Shown piece after piece: positions 12,701-24,700 of a DNA stretch of 64,000 nt (positions are counted from its first letter, which is position 1; every line of letters starts with the position of its first letter). This DNA is from Doris montereyensis. Taxonomy: Eukaryota; Mollusca; Gastropoda; Nudibranchia; Dorididae. A program made the translations under genes and the position numbers. The stretch is taken from NCBI GenBank assembly GCA_037039925.1, contig JAXRKP010000161.1, positions 212,001-276,000 of the forward strand, written 5' to 3'. The notes beneath the pieces are model-generated. The model was not told the DNA's origin. It was given only the letters and a program-made list of their open reading frames with translations, and made no database searches.

Positions 12701-15700
12701 TCCTGCCAACATCCCTCTCCCCATGGACACCAGCGGAGGTCAGCGCACACGCCACAGATGCCGCCTATGAGAGCACCAGAGCCCAGTCAAGCTTCTAGTG
12801 TGCTTGTCGGCTCCTCAACAGCGTTTCTGATCTCTCACCCAACACAGTCTACCTCTTCTCCAGCTGCCGCACCCACTCCGAGCCAGTTGGCACGTGCTGC
12901 CTTGTCAGCCTTCTCAGAGATAGCCACCGGACGTGAACGGATGAGCATTTCATCTACGATGTCCACCACCACGACCACCACCACCACAGCCTCCTCAATG
13001 GCTGGCGGCGGCAGCAACAGCCAAGCCATGGCCACTCCCCTCGTGCCGGCCTACCAACTCCAGATGCAGGACGTGTCGGGGCAGGCTATGGACAGCTCCC
13101 AGACCAGCGTCATCATGCATACGGCCTCCACTTCCACCCTGGCTTCCCCTGTGGTCTCCAGCAGTCACAGTCGGCCCAGCCAGTCCCAGGGGTCCAGGAG
13201 TTCCACCACCACGGCGGCCGGTGGAAGCATCAGCACGCTGGGGGAAGCTCACAACGACGGAGACGACCCCAACCAGGGCTTGTTGCCAAAGTTGCATTTC
13301 GCCTTTTTGGCTTGGAACCAGGCTGCCTCGTCTGGAGGGACCTCCACGTCCAGCGGTACAAATTCTACTTTGACGGCACACTCTCAAGGTAAGGGAACAA
13401 GTCCACTAAGCGGTGGATCACAGACATAACATTTTTTTGATCAAGAATATTTTGATTTAGAGAATGAAATTCTAGTTTTTGGGATGAAGGTTTTGGTGTA
13501 GCTGAAATGAACGAAGTATTGATTTAATGACATTCTAACCATGGCAATCTCAAAATGGTTGAGTCTCATGTTCACTAATGTTTTTTTCTGAAGGTTCTTT
13601 CTGTTTTTGGTTTTTATTTATCTGATTTTCTCTTATGTCCATTGAGGGCAAAAGTCATGCATTCGTTGTCGGCGTTTTTCCTTTTTTTCCTGTTCACTGT
13701 TTTATACTCAGCTTTCCCATTTTCTTTTTTTTGAGCTGCCCGATCTTTTATTTGAAAAGTCATCATCATTATGATTTTCTCTTGAAAAATGAGTCCTTTA
13801 AAAAGAAATCCCCCACAAAGCCCAACCAAACATCACAACAAAACAAGATACACTTCAAAGGTTACCAGTTTTCCTACCAGTTTTCCCAATGACAGAGGAG
13901 AAAGGTAAACCAAAACTCTCCTTACTTCTCCTGTATGGATCAAAATTACTTTGAACAAAGCAAGTCAGGATCCATCTTCGGTACTCAATTTAGGTTCAGA
14001 TATATTTTGAAGGAAACAATGTTGTCTTTGGCCAAGTGGGTGTTTAGCCCGTGTTGCTGGTAGGTTCTGCTTCTTTCATTTCACTCTGTCACTTACCTTT
14101 TATCTTGTTGTTTTCTCTTAATTCATTCTGAAATCACTGTATTTGGTGGACAGGGTAAATTTCAATGAAACAGGTGAAAGTCTTTGGCTGTGCCACTACT
14201 ATCTGTCCGTGGTTATATTTCAGGAACTTCCAGTACACCGCAGTCCTTGCAGTCGTTCCCATCCACCCAGGAGGTGGGCTCCCTGCCGGCTGACAGCAGC
14301 GAGTCCCAGCCATCGGATTCTTCTTCCTCACAGTCCATCCTGCCACCGGGGGCCCCATACCCTCTGCTGCCACCGTTGCCACCCCCTTCCCAGCTGCACT
14401 CGGTTGGGTCTGGCCCGGTTGCCAGCTTGGCACCAGCTCCAGCACATATGGCCTCCATTTCAGCAGCGTAAGTAAAGACAGAAAACAAGAAAGAAGAATG
14501 GTCGTCTGAAACAAGATAATTAATAAAGTGACATAGAATTGTTGAATTGTAACACTAATAGTAGAACATTTTTATAGCGTCTTTCGCGAAACACCAAGGG
14601 GCTTTACAATACAAGTTAAAATAATCTTAAAAAGATACATTCAAATTTATCAATGAACTTTTATACTTGATAGTCTTATCTTTATTTGTTTTGCGTACAC
14701 AGTAGCCTGTTTTGTGGGTGTGTGATTAAGGAGGCCCGTGGACACAGCCATGGGGGAAATTGCACATAAATATTTTTGATGGAGCTCATTGACACTAGAA
14801 ACATAGGTCTTTGCGTTGAAAGGAAAGTAAAAATTAGCAAACAGCAGTCTGGACAAACCCTAACTTGAAATGGAAACTTAAAGATCATGATAAATTTTTG
14901 ACCTCTCCAAGCAGAGAAAAACAATTGATGGTGAATGAAAGAAGCTGGTATAGTCATATGGGGAGAGATGGAATGAGAGAAAGAGAAGGGGAGGGAGGGA
15001 GAGAGACTCTACGGTCTTGACGTTTATGCCGTCAAGATTGAAATTCAAACTTATGCTTTGACTTCCCAAATTTTATAGCATCACCAAACTCACTTACCCT
15101 CACGCACTTCTCTATTTTTTTCTAGGAGGTCACATATTTAAATGCTGAAGAGCTTGTCTTTAAAATATTAATTAATCACCGACCTCAGTTTGCAGTTAGT
15201 GCTCAATGTGAATATCCTATCATTTGGTCCTATTGCCGTTTCTCAGTAGTATACGACCCAATCAAGGTGGATTTATTCTTTCTCAGTAGTATACGACCCA
15301 ATCAAGGGGATTTATTCTTTCTCAGTAGTATACGACCCAGTCAAGGTGGATTTATTCTTTCTCAGCTCAAAAAGGAGATAAAGGCTCTACTTACATCTTG
15401 CTTGTTTTTATATCTTGGTTAAAAATGAACACAGGTAAATTAATGTCACGTCTTTATTTAAACCCTTTCTTGTAGGAGTCCTGATGTGCATGGCAATGTG
15501 GAAAACACACCTATTGACCTTGTAGGGGCCAACGAGAATGTGTCCAACACAGTGGACATTGAGACCAGTGACCAGGCCTCTCATGCACCTCACTCGCTGC
15601 CCCCTGTCAGCGCCTCATCGTCTTCTGCCGGGGTGTTACCAGCTCCTGCAACATCTTCTGCTAGGTCAGTGACTTTCCCCATATTTTTTTCAGTTTTATT

Positions 15701-18700
15701 TACTCTTCCGTTGTTTTTATTTTTGACCTCTTCCTGTGTGCTGCTGGTAGGTCCTACTTCTTTCCTTACACACTGAGCCTTGCACTGGCACATATATTTC
15801 ATCTTGTTGCTTCCTCTTAATGCACCCTGAGATCACCATACATGGTGGATGGGGGTAAATTCTATTAAATCAAATCACCTCTTCCTAAGGCTAAATTAAC
15901 TTTTGTCAATGGGAGGGAGAACATGAATCTTTTGGTACATGTTTTTAATGGGATTTTTAAGGTTTGTCTAGGTTTTTTATCTTTAAAAAAAATAATTTTA
16001 CCATTCCTTGACCCTATAAGCCTTCGTGGCAGCCCTCTTTTTCTGCAAATGAGCAGACATGGAAAAAGGAAGATCCTGTTATACTTCATGTTTAAACTAC
16101 ATTAATGTCTTCCTCATTCAATGCCTGTTTTTAACCAGTACTACCAAACTTTAAACGTTTTTATTAGCTTATTTTCTGTTTAATGATAAAAGATTTTTTT
16201 AAAATGTCCTTTTAAATAACAGGTTGAAATATATTCCTGCAATATCAATACACTCATAACAATTTGATTTTCTCTTTTAATTGATTTTTTCATATTTCTC
16301 ACAGGCACCAGAGCAGTATAGGCCAAATTGTATCACATGACATCCTTCTGGGGAGGTGGCGCCTGTCTCTGGACTTGTTTGGCCGAGTCTTCTGTGATGA
16401 TGTTGGAGCGAACCAGGCTCAGTGATCAGTGAATTAGGTGGTTTCCCTGTCAAGGAAGGACGCTTCCGCCGGGGAAATGGAAAAATTAAGAAATGCCCAA
16501 CAGAGGGATCTTACTCTTGAGGTAACAACACTTGTTTTGCTCTGACATTTGAAATTATGCTGAATTTGTTTTAGTTTAAACAATAAGTCGATGGAATAAT
16601 AATATGGATAATGATGGAATAATAATATGGATGATGTCTCTTTGTAAGACTACCTGGTCATTTGAATGTTCAGGCTATCAATTTCTTGGATGAGAATTTT
16701 CTGCCGCTGAGGATTCGATTGAAAATATTGAGCAGAGTAATCTAAAATGAAATAGTGTGGCTTATTCTTCTCTATAAAACTGAATTTTTCTGCATAATTT
16801 CAAGGCCACCACTTAAGAAACTACGTTTTCAATCTCAATTGACTATTGTTAGTTCTCACCCATGAACTTATATTCAAAGATAAAATCAAATTTTTCTTCA
16901 GACTTTAAAAAAAAAAGCCAGTAACTCTAGAGACTCAAGTTTCCTCTGCTTCTTTATCGTCACATAACAGGTGGAGAGAGAGAGGACTGCTCTGCTAACT
17001 CAGTCATTCAAACAACTGAATACCTATTTTAACCGACGCACCAACACATCAGGCCCACCACTTTGTGTACACCGTGTCAAGGTGACCTTCAAAGACGAGC
17101 CCGGGGAAGGAAGTGGCGTGGCCAGAAGTTTTTACGTAGCTATTGCCAACGTGAGTAGAGGATGTGGATATGCTGTAAAAGTTCTCCTTTGTAGTATCCT
17201 CTTCTAATAATTCTAATAATTGTAGAATAGTTGTAGAATCCTCCATACAGTTTAGTAAGAAATTGTTACTCAAATTTCAGACAACGGGGTATGCTTTGAT
17301 AGACATTGGTGAACATGTCTGGCTTTTAGCGTAAGACAAGATATTTGATATTTACACATATTATAAAACAATTATGCTTGCATGATATAGTTTTGTGGGC
17401 CGTAGGGATATTTATTGTACACAAACATTTCCTTATCATGACTATTGAATGCACAAGACATTTAAGATGAAACATTGATATCTTTATGTTTTCTTATCTT
17501 ACATTGACAACTTGAATGAAAACTTTCTTTGTACCTAACATGCTATGATCAGCATACTTTTTATGGTTTTCACTGTATACACTCTTCTTATTGTAGGCTG
17601 CTCTCTCGCAAGAAAAATTGCCTCCCTTGGATTCTATCTTAGTCGGAGGAAAAAGCCTTCAGTACAGTAAATCTTTAGGTGAGTTTACTGCATATTTTGT
17701 CATTTCTTCCCTTTTTTTTTCATTCTGTAGGTAGCAACATGATAATACCATGTTTTAAAAAAATTTCAACAAATAAGAATGTGCCCTTATAAGTCATGGA
17801 TCAAAAATGTTTTATTTAAATATATGTTTATTATTTCTAGGCTGGTTTTTAAGCAGTTGTCAATCAAAATTGTGTTTCTATCTAAATTATCTATTTTGAT
17901 ATATGATATTTGTATTTGCAAAATGTATTAATATTGTTTTTGATCATCAGGATGAATTCCCTGTTTCATTTTTTTCCAAATTCAAATGAAGCTCAATTCA
18001 TGTTCATCTAATCATGATTCCTATTATTTGTAGGTTTTAATTTTTTATCTATTTATTTATTTACAAGCATACCTGAAGACAATGGTGGATTATGATTTTT
18101 CTATATAATCAGGCTGTCTTTCTCGAACTTTGACCGTGGTAATGGTAAACTCGGAGACCACTGTATTGGGTTTGGGTGATAACAAGTACAATTATTAGGT
18201 CGAATCAGTACTCGATACTGTGGTTCCTCGGGCTTGTTATTGTAATGACAGGAAATCGAGGAATAAGATGTAGCAACAATTAAAAGTTTTGTGTATTGCA
18301 AGCAAAACAATTTTTTTCCAATCAATTAAAATACTGATTTTACCCGAGAGTTGATTCGTTAAGAACTTAAAGCAGGTAATTTGAAATCTGCATGCGAAAT
18401 ATTGAGGTTGTGGATGCAGTGGTTCCTTAGTAATAAGTGGTCAAAGTTAAAGACGTTCAGCTTTATATATATAGATTTATTTATTATTTATGAGCTGTTT
18501 AATTAATTTATTTATTTGTCTCTTTCCAGATCTTATAAATCGCCTGAGAACAAGAGACAGAGAACGGGATAGGCAGCATAGCCTGATAAGACCGCGATCT
18601 CGAGATTCACGCCGCACTCTGTCCTACGATGCTCCGCCGTTCTACTTACCCACTGATCCCCCCTCCCGGCAGCTCCTCATCTGGCTCAGGGGCAGAGACG

Positions 18701-21700
18701 GCAGAAGGAGTCAATGAGGATATGTCAGTCTATCGCAGAAGATATGGGGAGAGGCTTTATCAGAAAGTCCGAGCATTAAGGCCTGTAAGTATTGTTTAAA
18801 AGTTACTTTATGGATTTTTCTCTGACAGCGAGTCTTACCAGTCAAAAAAAAAAATCATTCTCTAAATCAATGAATGACAAGGTGAAAGTTAATTGTAAGA
18901 AAAAGAAAAACATGAAGAAAAAATACTCATTCATTGCAATAGATCTATTATTATCTTAATTGTCAAACATCTAAATTGTGGGGATTTTGTTTTGTCTTCT
19001 TACAGAATCTGGCTGCCAAAGTTACAGGTATGTTGCTGGAACTCACACCTGGTCAGCTGATTGGACTGTTGTCCTCCGAAGAAGACCTGAGACAGCGCGT
19101 GGAAGAGGCCGTGGAGATAATTGCATCTCATGGACGGTAAGCAGCGCAAGGCTTCTATTTGCCGTTGTCCAGAAACTAAGAGAGAGATAGGAAACCAGAG
19201 ATCGTACAAAGGAGACGAGTCCTTTTAGCGCAATATCTGCAATTGTCAGTAACAGTTTGTAAAAGGTTGCTGAGGGAACAATTTTATTCATACTTTGTGG
19301 TGACAAGTAGATTGTGTATTCCTCTCAATGCACCTTAAAATCACTACCTGTGATATTTTCCATAAAACTAAGGAAAAATGTATAAACACTGTGTTTAGAA
19401 AGATGTTTCCAAGTACTTCCTGCTTTTCAGAGGCACAGCTCATCCACTGTTAGCACTAGTTCACCTGGTCAGAATCTGTATTTCGATTTGAAAAGTTTGG
19501 CAGCTATTATGGCTGTGAAGAAAACTAGATGCTCATAGAAAGTGTTCCTTGGTAAAAAAAAATTGGCAAAATAATATTTATCTGCTGCTGTAGGGTTCCT
19601 TTCAACATAAAATAAAGACAGAATAAGATTTGAACAGAAGTATGTAATAGCCCCTCCTCCCCATCCCCAATAAAAATCCCTCAAGTATTTTTCAACCCTA
19701 TAGCATAGTTGATGACGAGAGTCTTACATTCATTTTGTCAACAGTGACCTTGTTTCCGACAGTTTCCTTGACCTGGACATCTTCAGCCTATCAGACAAGT
19801 CGAAGACTCCGCCGGCATCCAACACAGTATCTACTGGTGGGGGAAGTGCAGGATTGACCTCCGACACTGCTGCTATGGAAGAGGACCTGGAGGATAACGC
19901 ACCGTTGTTTTGGCAGCCAGGAAAGCCTGGCTACTATACTCCTCGTACGGCAAGGCGTCTCCAGAGCGACTCAATGCATTTAGGAATATTGGCAGGTATG
20001 GTTTTCTTCTTCGTGTCATTTAATCTATTAAAAAAAGTTCTGCCAGATGAGGAACGCAGAGCATAAGCTGATTCTAAGAGTTGTAAATTTGCAGGAAATT
20101 TGAATTTTCCACTTGAGAACACAAAGTTTATTGTCAAAGTCACTCTCTTGTGTCATGATGAGTTTTAAAAGAAAGTTGAATTATCTTGTTGTGTAATGGA
20201 CAGGCTTAACCAACATAACGTTTGATGAGATTTTTTTTCTTGATATTGTTTACTACTAGTCTTGTTATTTTTGTCGATTTCAGAATTGTAGGGTTATGTC
20301 TGCTTCAAAATGAGATATGCCCTCTGTTCTTCAACCGCCATGTGCTAAAGTGCATCCTGGGAAGACCCTTGGGCTGGCACGATTTGGCTTTCTTTTGACC
20401 CTGTCCTCTACGAGTCCTTGAGGTCCCTGGTTGAAGATGCAGAGACCAAAGATTCCCAACTCATTTTTTCTGCCTTGGATCTAAACTTCTGTGTGGAACT
20501 CTGTGCTGAAGAGGTGAGCCTAATTAAGACTCCCAGCTAGTCTCATTAGAAGTATTAAGCATTAGACAGCACTTAACTCATAGACTACCCACGGTTCGAC
20601 ACAAGATTATGACGTGGTTACCAAAACAAATTACAGTGGTTTAAAAAGTTCTTTTGTTATTATTTTCTCTTCATTTTTTAACACAGTGTTCATAAGAGAT
20701 CAAACTTTATATTGGCACCAATAAAAATCGGCTATGTGTCATTAGTTTGTCTGAGTGGGGATGAGTGAGGGGTGGAGACACCAGTTACTACTTCCAAAAT
20801 AGATGTCAGATAATAAAAACAATGATTGGAAAACAAGGATTGAAAACGTTGTGGTCTATGATGTTTCTGACTTGTAGATCTACTTGTAGTACTAGTGGTA
20901 GTAGTTGTGTCAAATCGAAGGCTTGCACTGCCAGCAGTAAAAAAAATCATTAAAAAATTGAACCATTCACGCTAGAGAACTTATTCTGGTAGGAACGGAG
21001 AATAATAAGCCTAGAAAATGCTGCATACCGCAATCGCGTATACCCCCCCTGGAGTGATTTTTTTTTGCTTATGAGTTTAGGTTTTTGCTTTTAGTATTTA
21101 CATGAGTAACTGTCAAATTACTGTTATCCTATATCATTGAAAAGTTTGTAGTGTCCTTGGTTGCCATAGAAACGACCGCCATCTTGGATTTTGACCCAAT
21201 TTTCAAAATCTATCTCCTCTCCTTAGTTATGAATAAAATCACTCAAAACCTGTGCAGATCGTCTTTTACATTCAACATCTAAAGAGTGACGTCGGTTTTT
21301 AAAAATATTTTGGATATTTAATTTTTTTATGAATTAAAAAAAATACTTCATATCGTGAATGTACAAAAACGACATTTTTATTTTTTTAAAAACCCATTTC
21401 TCCAAAAGTTTACATATAATAAAAAAATTGAACATCATTCTATTAACATTGACAAGAGGAAGTCATATATAATACAAATCGTTCGGTAAATGGCTGAGGA
21501 GATAGAATTTTAGTGTGAAAAAACTACATTTTGAGAAAAATGCAAGTAAAAAAAAATCCAAAGAAAATAACACAAAACAAATGCTTCAAACGGGTTTCCT
21601 TGTTGTAACAGCCCGTTACTCTTTTGACAGTCTCTGTCATTGTTACTAATGTGAAGAGGATTATAAATCTAGGCTTAGATGTGTGGTGTGAAAACACGTC

Positions 21701-24700
21701 GAAATGACCATTTTTTTCTTCTTCCCTCTATATCCTATGCTTGTGCGCGTATTTACATATACACTGACGCGCAACGCCTCTTACATCACACAGCGATGGG
21801 CTGAAGCGATGATCGGTGTGGCCAGAAACAAGGTCAACTCGGTGTTGCCACACTTGACGATTAACCGCCAATATACGAGTTTTTACTGCCATCTTTTCAG
21901 TCAGTGTTAGGGTAATTTACGTCAAAATTTTGATTATTTTTACCTACCCTCGCCTACAAAATATTCATAACAAAAAAAATGTACGTCATATGGACATTTT
22001 TCTGCCATGAACTTGTAGATAAATGATCGTTCTACCCCCTAAATTATGCACTCATCCGTTTTGTAATCAAGTGTCTGGAACTAAAGTTAGCCAGTACTTA
22101 GAAAGTACATTCTGTTTTTCGGTGGTGATGATGGTATAGGGTTGAGGGGACTCTGTTTTCAATGCCTAGAGACTGAACTATTTTCTTTTCATTTGTTATT
22201 TTATGTTTTTAAGGGTTGCATGACTGAATCTATTTTTTCTTGTTTTTTGGCTTTGAAGTTACCATTTTTTTAAAATCACTCTTTCTTTACCGGCTGTTGC
22301 TTTAGGGAGGCTAACAAGTGGAACTCATTCCTGACGGAGCAGACATAGAGGTGACCGCCCAAAATGTGCACAACTACGTTCGAAAGTACGCTGAATATCG
22401 CATGATGACAGTGGCAGGCAAGGCTTTAAAGGTAGGTCAAGGTCTTTGTAGTCTGGGCAAGAATTTTGGCTCATAAATGTCTATGTCAAAAATAGTAGGA
22501 TGTGACAGTTTGAAAATGCATATTGAATGCATGTAAGATTATACTTATTGAAAGCAGTTACCTGTCGTATCGCAAACTTTTTTTTTTTTCCTCTTTTTTT
22601 CCCCCTTTGTTTTATACATTGAATCTAAGATGAGGCAAGAGATTTTCATGTGATGATTGTCAGCTTTCAAGTAGGAATTGGAACAGTCGCCCATATTCAC
22701 ATGGGTTGTCAGAGAGAACTTGTGCATTCCTTTATGTGACAGGGGGTTGACTCACAAACACCAAAGAGCTTCTGGAACAAGAACAACAATGAGAAGCAGA
22801 TTTTGAAGCATTCATTGTAGGTCTTTGCAGGGAACAAAAAGAAAGAGAGAATAGCTATTTCCCACATCGATGAAGACATAAAATTGATACATATATTCAA
22901 ATAGCAGAAAGTATGTGTAGGCTGATTTAAACCCTTGACCTCCATATTGGCACCCACTGCACTGCCATGAAAAGAAAACACTGAACCAATCTAGTTGACA
23001 TCATGGTAATGAGTGCGACTGATTCAATTGCATGACTTTTTCTGTTTATTTTGTTGTATTTGTCCCATCTTCATTTCTACGGGACTCGTACTCTCACATC
23101 GGTTTCCTGTTTAGGTTGATTACTCCTCTTGTGGATACGTCTTAGGGAAATGTTTCAGAACAAGGAACTCTTTGAAGAGATTAGCTTAAAATGTCATTGG
23201 AACGTGTTTTTCATAAACATCTTTGTGGCTTCCAACAGAATCTTCGACTTGGTGTCTTTGATGTCGTCCCATCAAACTCCTTGGATGGACTGACTGCAGA
23301 GGACTTGCGGCTTCTCCTCAATGGTGTCGGTGACCTCAGTGTCCAAACACTCATCAGCTATACCTCCTTTAATGATGAAAGTGGTAAGTTTTTGTCTGAG
23401 ATGAAAGCTTTCATGGCTTTCTTTCATTTTATTTTTTTCCCTTTTACTTTTATTGTCAGTCCCCTGTAGACGTGTAGAGAAGAATGCCATTTTCATACAG
23501 AACATGCTGATTTTTCTCATTTTACGGATCTGGGTTGCATGGCAATAATAAAACTGAAACAAATTTTGTGTCTATAACTCATTTATATCAAAGCACACCT
23601 AACATGTAGTTAGCTATTTTCCATTCCTTATAGCAGATTGCTTCAATGGAATAAATAGAGTTTCTCTGACGAAGGGGGGGGATTTGTTTCAGACTATTTA
23701 TCATTGCTGAAACATTTCAACAATGAACGTGGATGGTATTTAAAAAAATATTTCCCACTTGCCTAGATACAGAGCGTTTTTTAAGTTTTAAATATTGCGA
23801 GTGCCCACATATTTGGAAGACATTATTATAGATGCGAAGTGTTCTCCTCCACTTCCTGGTTTATTCTTACCTTACATCATGCTCTTTACCTGAAAATGTT
23901 GTATGTTGTGTCTAATCCTAATCTCTGAAATTTCTTTGTAATAATCTTTACTTTTAACCTCTTTTGTTTGTGTGTTATAGGTGAGAGTTCTGAACGGGTC
24001 CAACGCTTCAAAAGATGGCTGTGGGCCGTGGTAGAGAAGATGAGCTACTTTGAGAGACAAGATCTGGTGAGTTACTATAGCCTTTAGCTTTTTCTTTTGT
24101 TGGTGTCATTTTATGTGTATCCCTGTGTGGGCAGTTGGCAGGCACTGCTTGAAGTTACATTTCCTTTTGTTGATGTAATTTTATGTGTATCCCTGTGTGG
24201 GCAGGTGGCGGGCGCTGCTTTAAGCCCTACTTCTTTTTTTTTCACTCTTTCACCTTGATGTTTCCCCTTCATTCACATTGAGATCACCACATATGGTGGA
24301 AGGGGTAAATTTCAATGAAACAAAGTATATCTCTGCCTCTATCTCTTTCCGTCTCGCTTTCTGTCGCTATCTCTCTCTTTCTTTTTGTCTCTGTCTGTCT
24401 GTCTCTCTCTGTGTATTTTTTTCTGTGTCCGTCTGTTTGTCTATTTTTGTGTGTCTCTTATTTGTTTTTGTTCATCAGTCGCTATCTGTCATGGTTGGTT
24501 GACAGGTGTTTTTGGTCTGTCCTACTTCTTTCCTTTCCCTCTGTCAATATCTTTCATCTTGCTGTTTCCTCCTAATGCACCCTGAGATCACCTCATATGG
24601 TAAACGGGGTAAATTTCAGTGAAACAGACTGTCACTATCTATCTGATATTTTCAGCTTCGTCTCATGCTAACATGCTTGCTCTCTGTCTGTTAAGTCTGT

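Noticed and set aside
12004..13387. Minus-strand frames of 66-130 residues opposite the giant UBR5 exon
   Set aside because: They are shadows of the coding strand in GC-richer sequence and have no similarity or splice context.
21704..21910. Small frame in block A ([14 protein letters not shown]...)
   Set aside because: The equivalent copy at 62.3 kb does not keep the frame, so it is unlikely to be coding.
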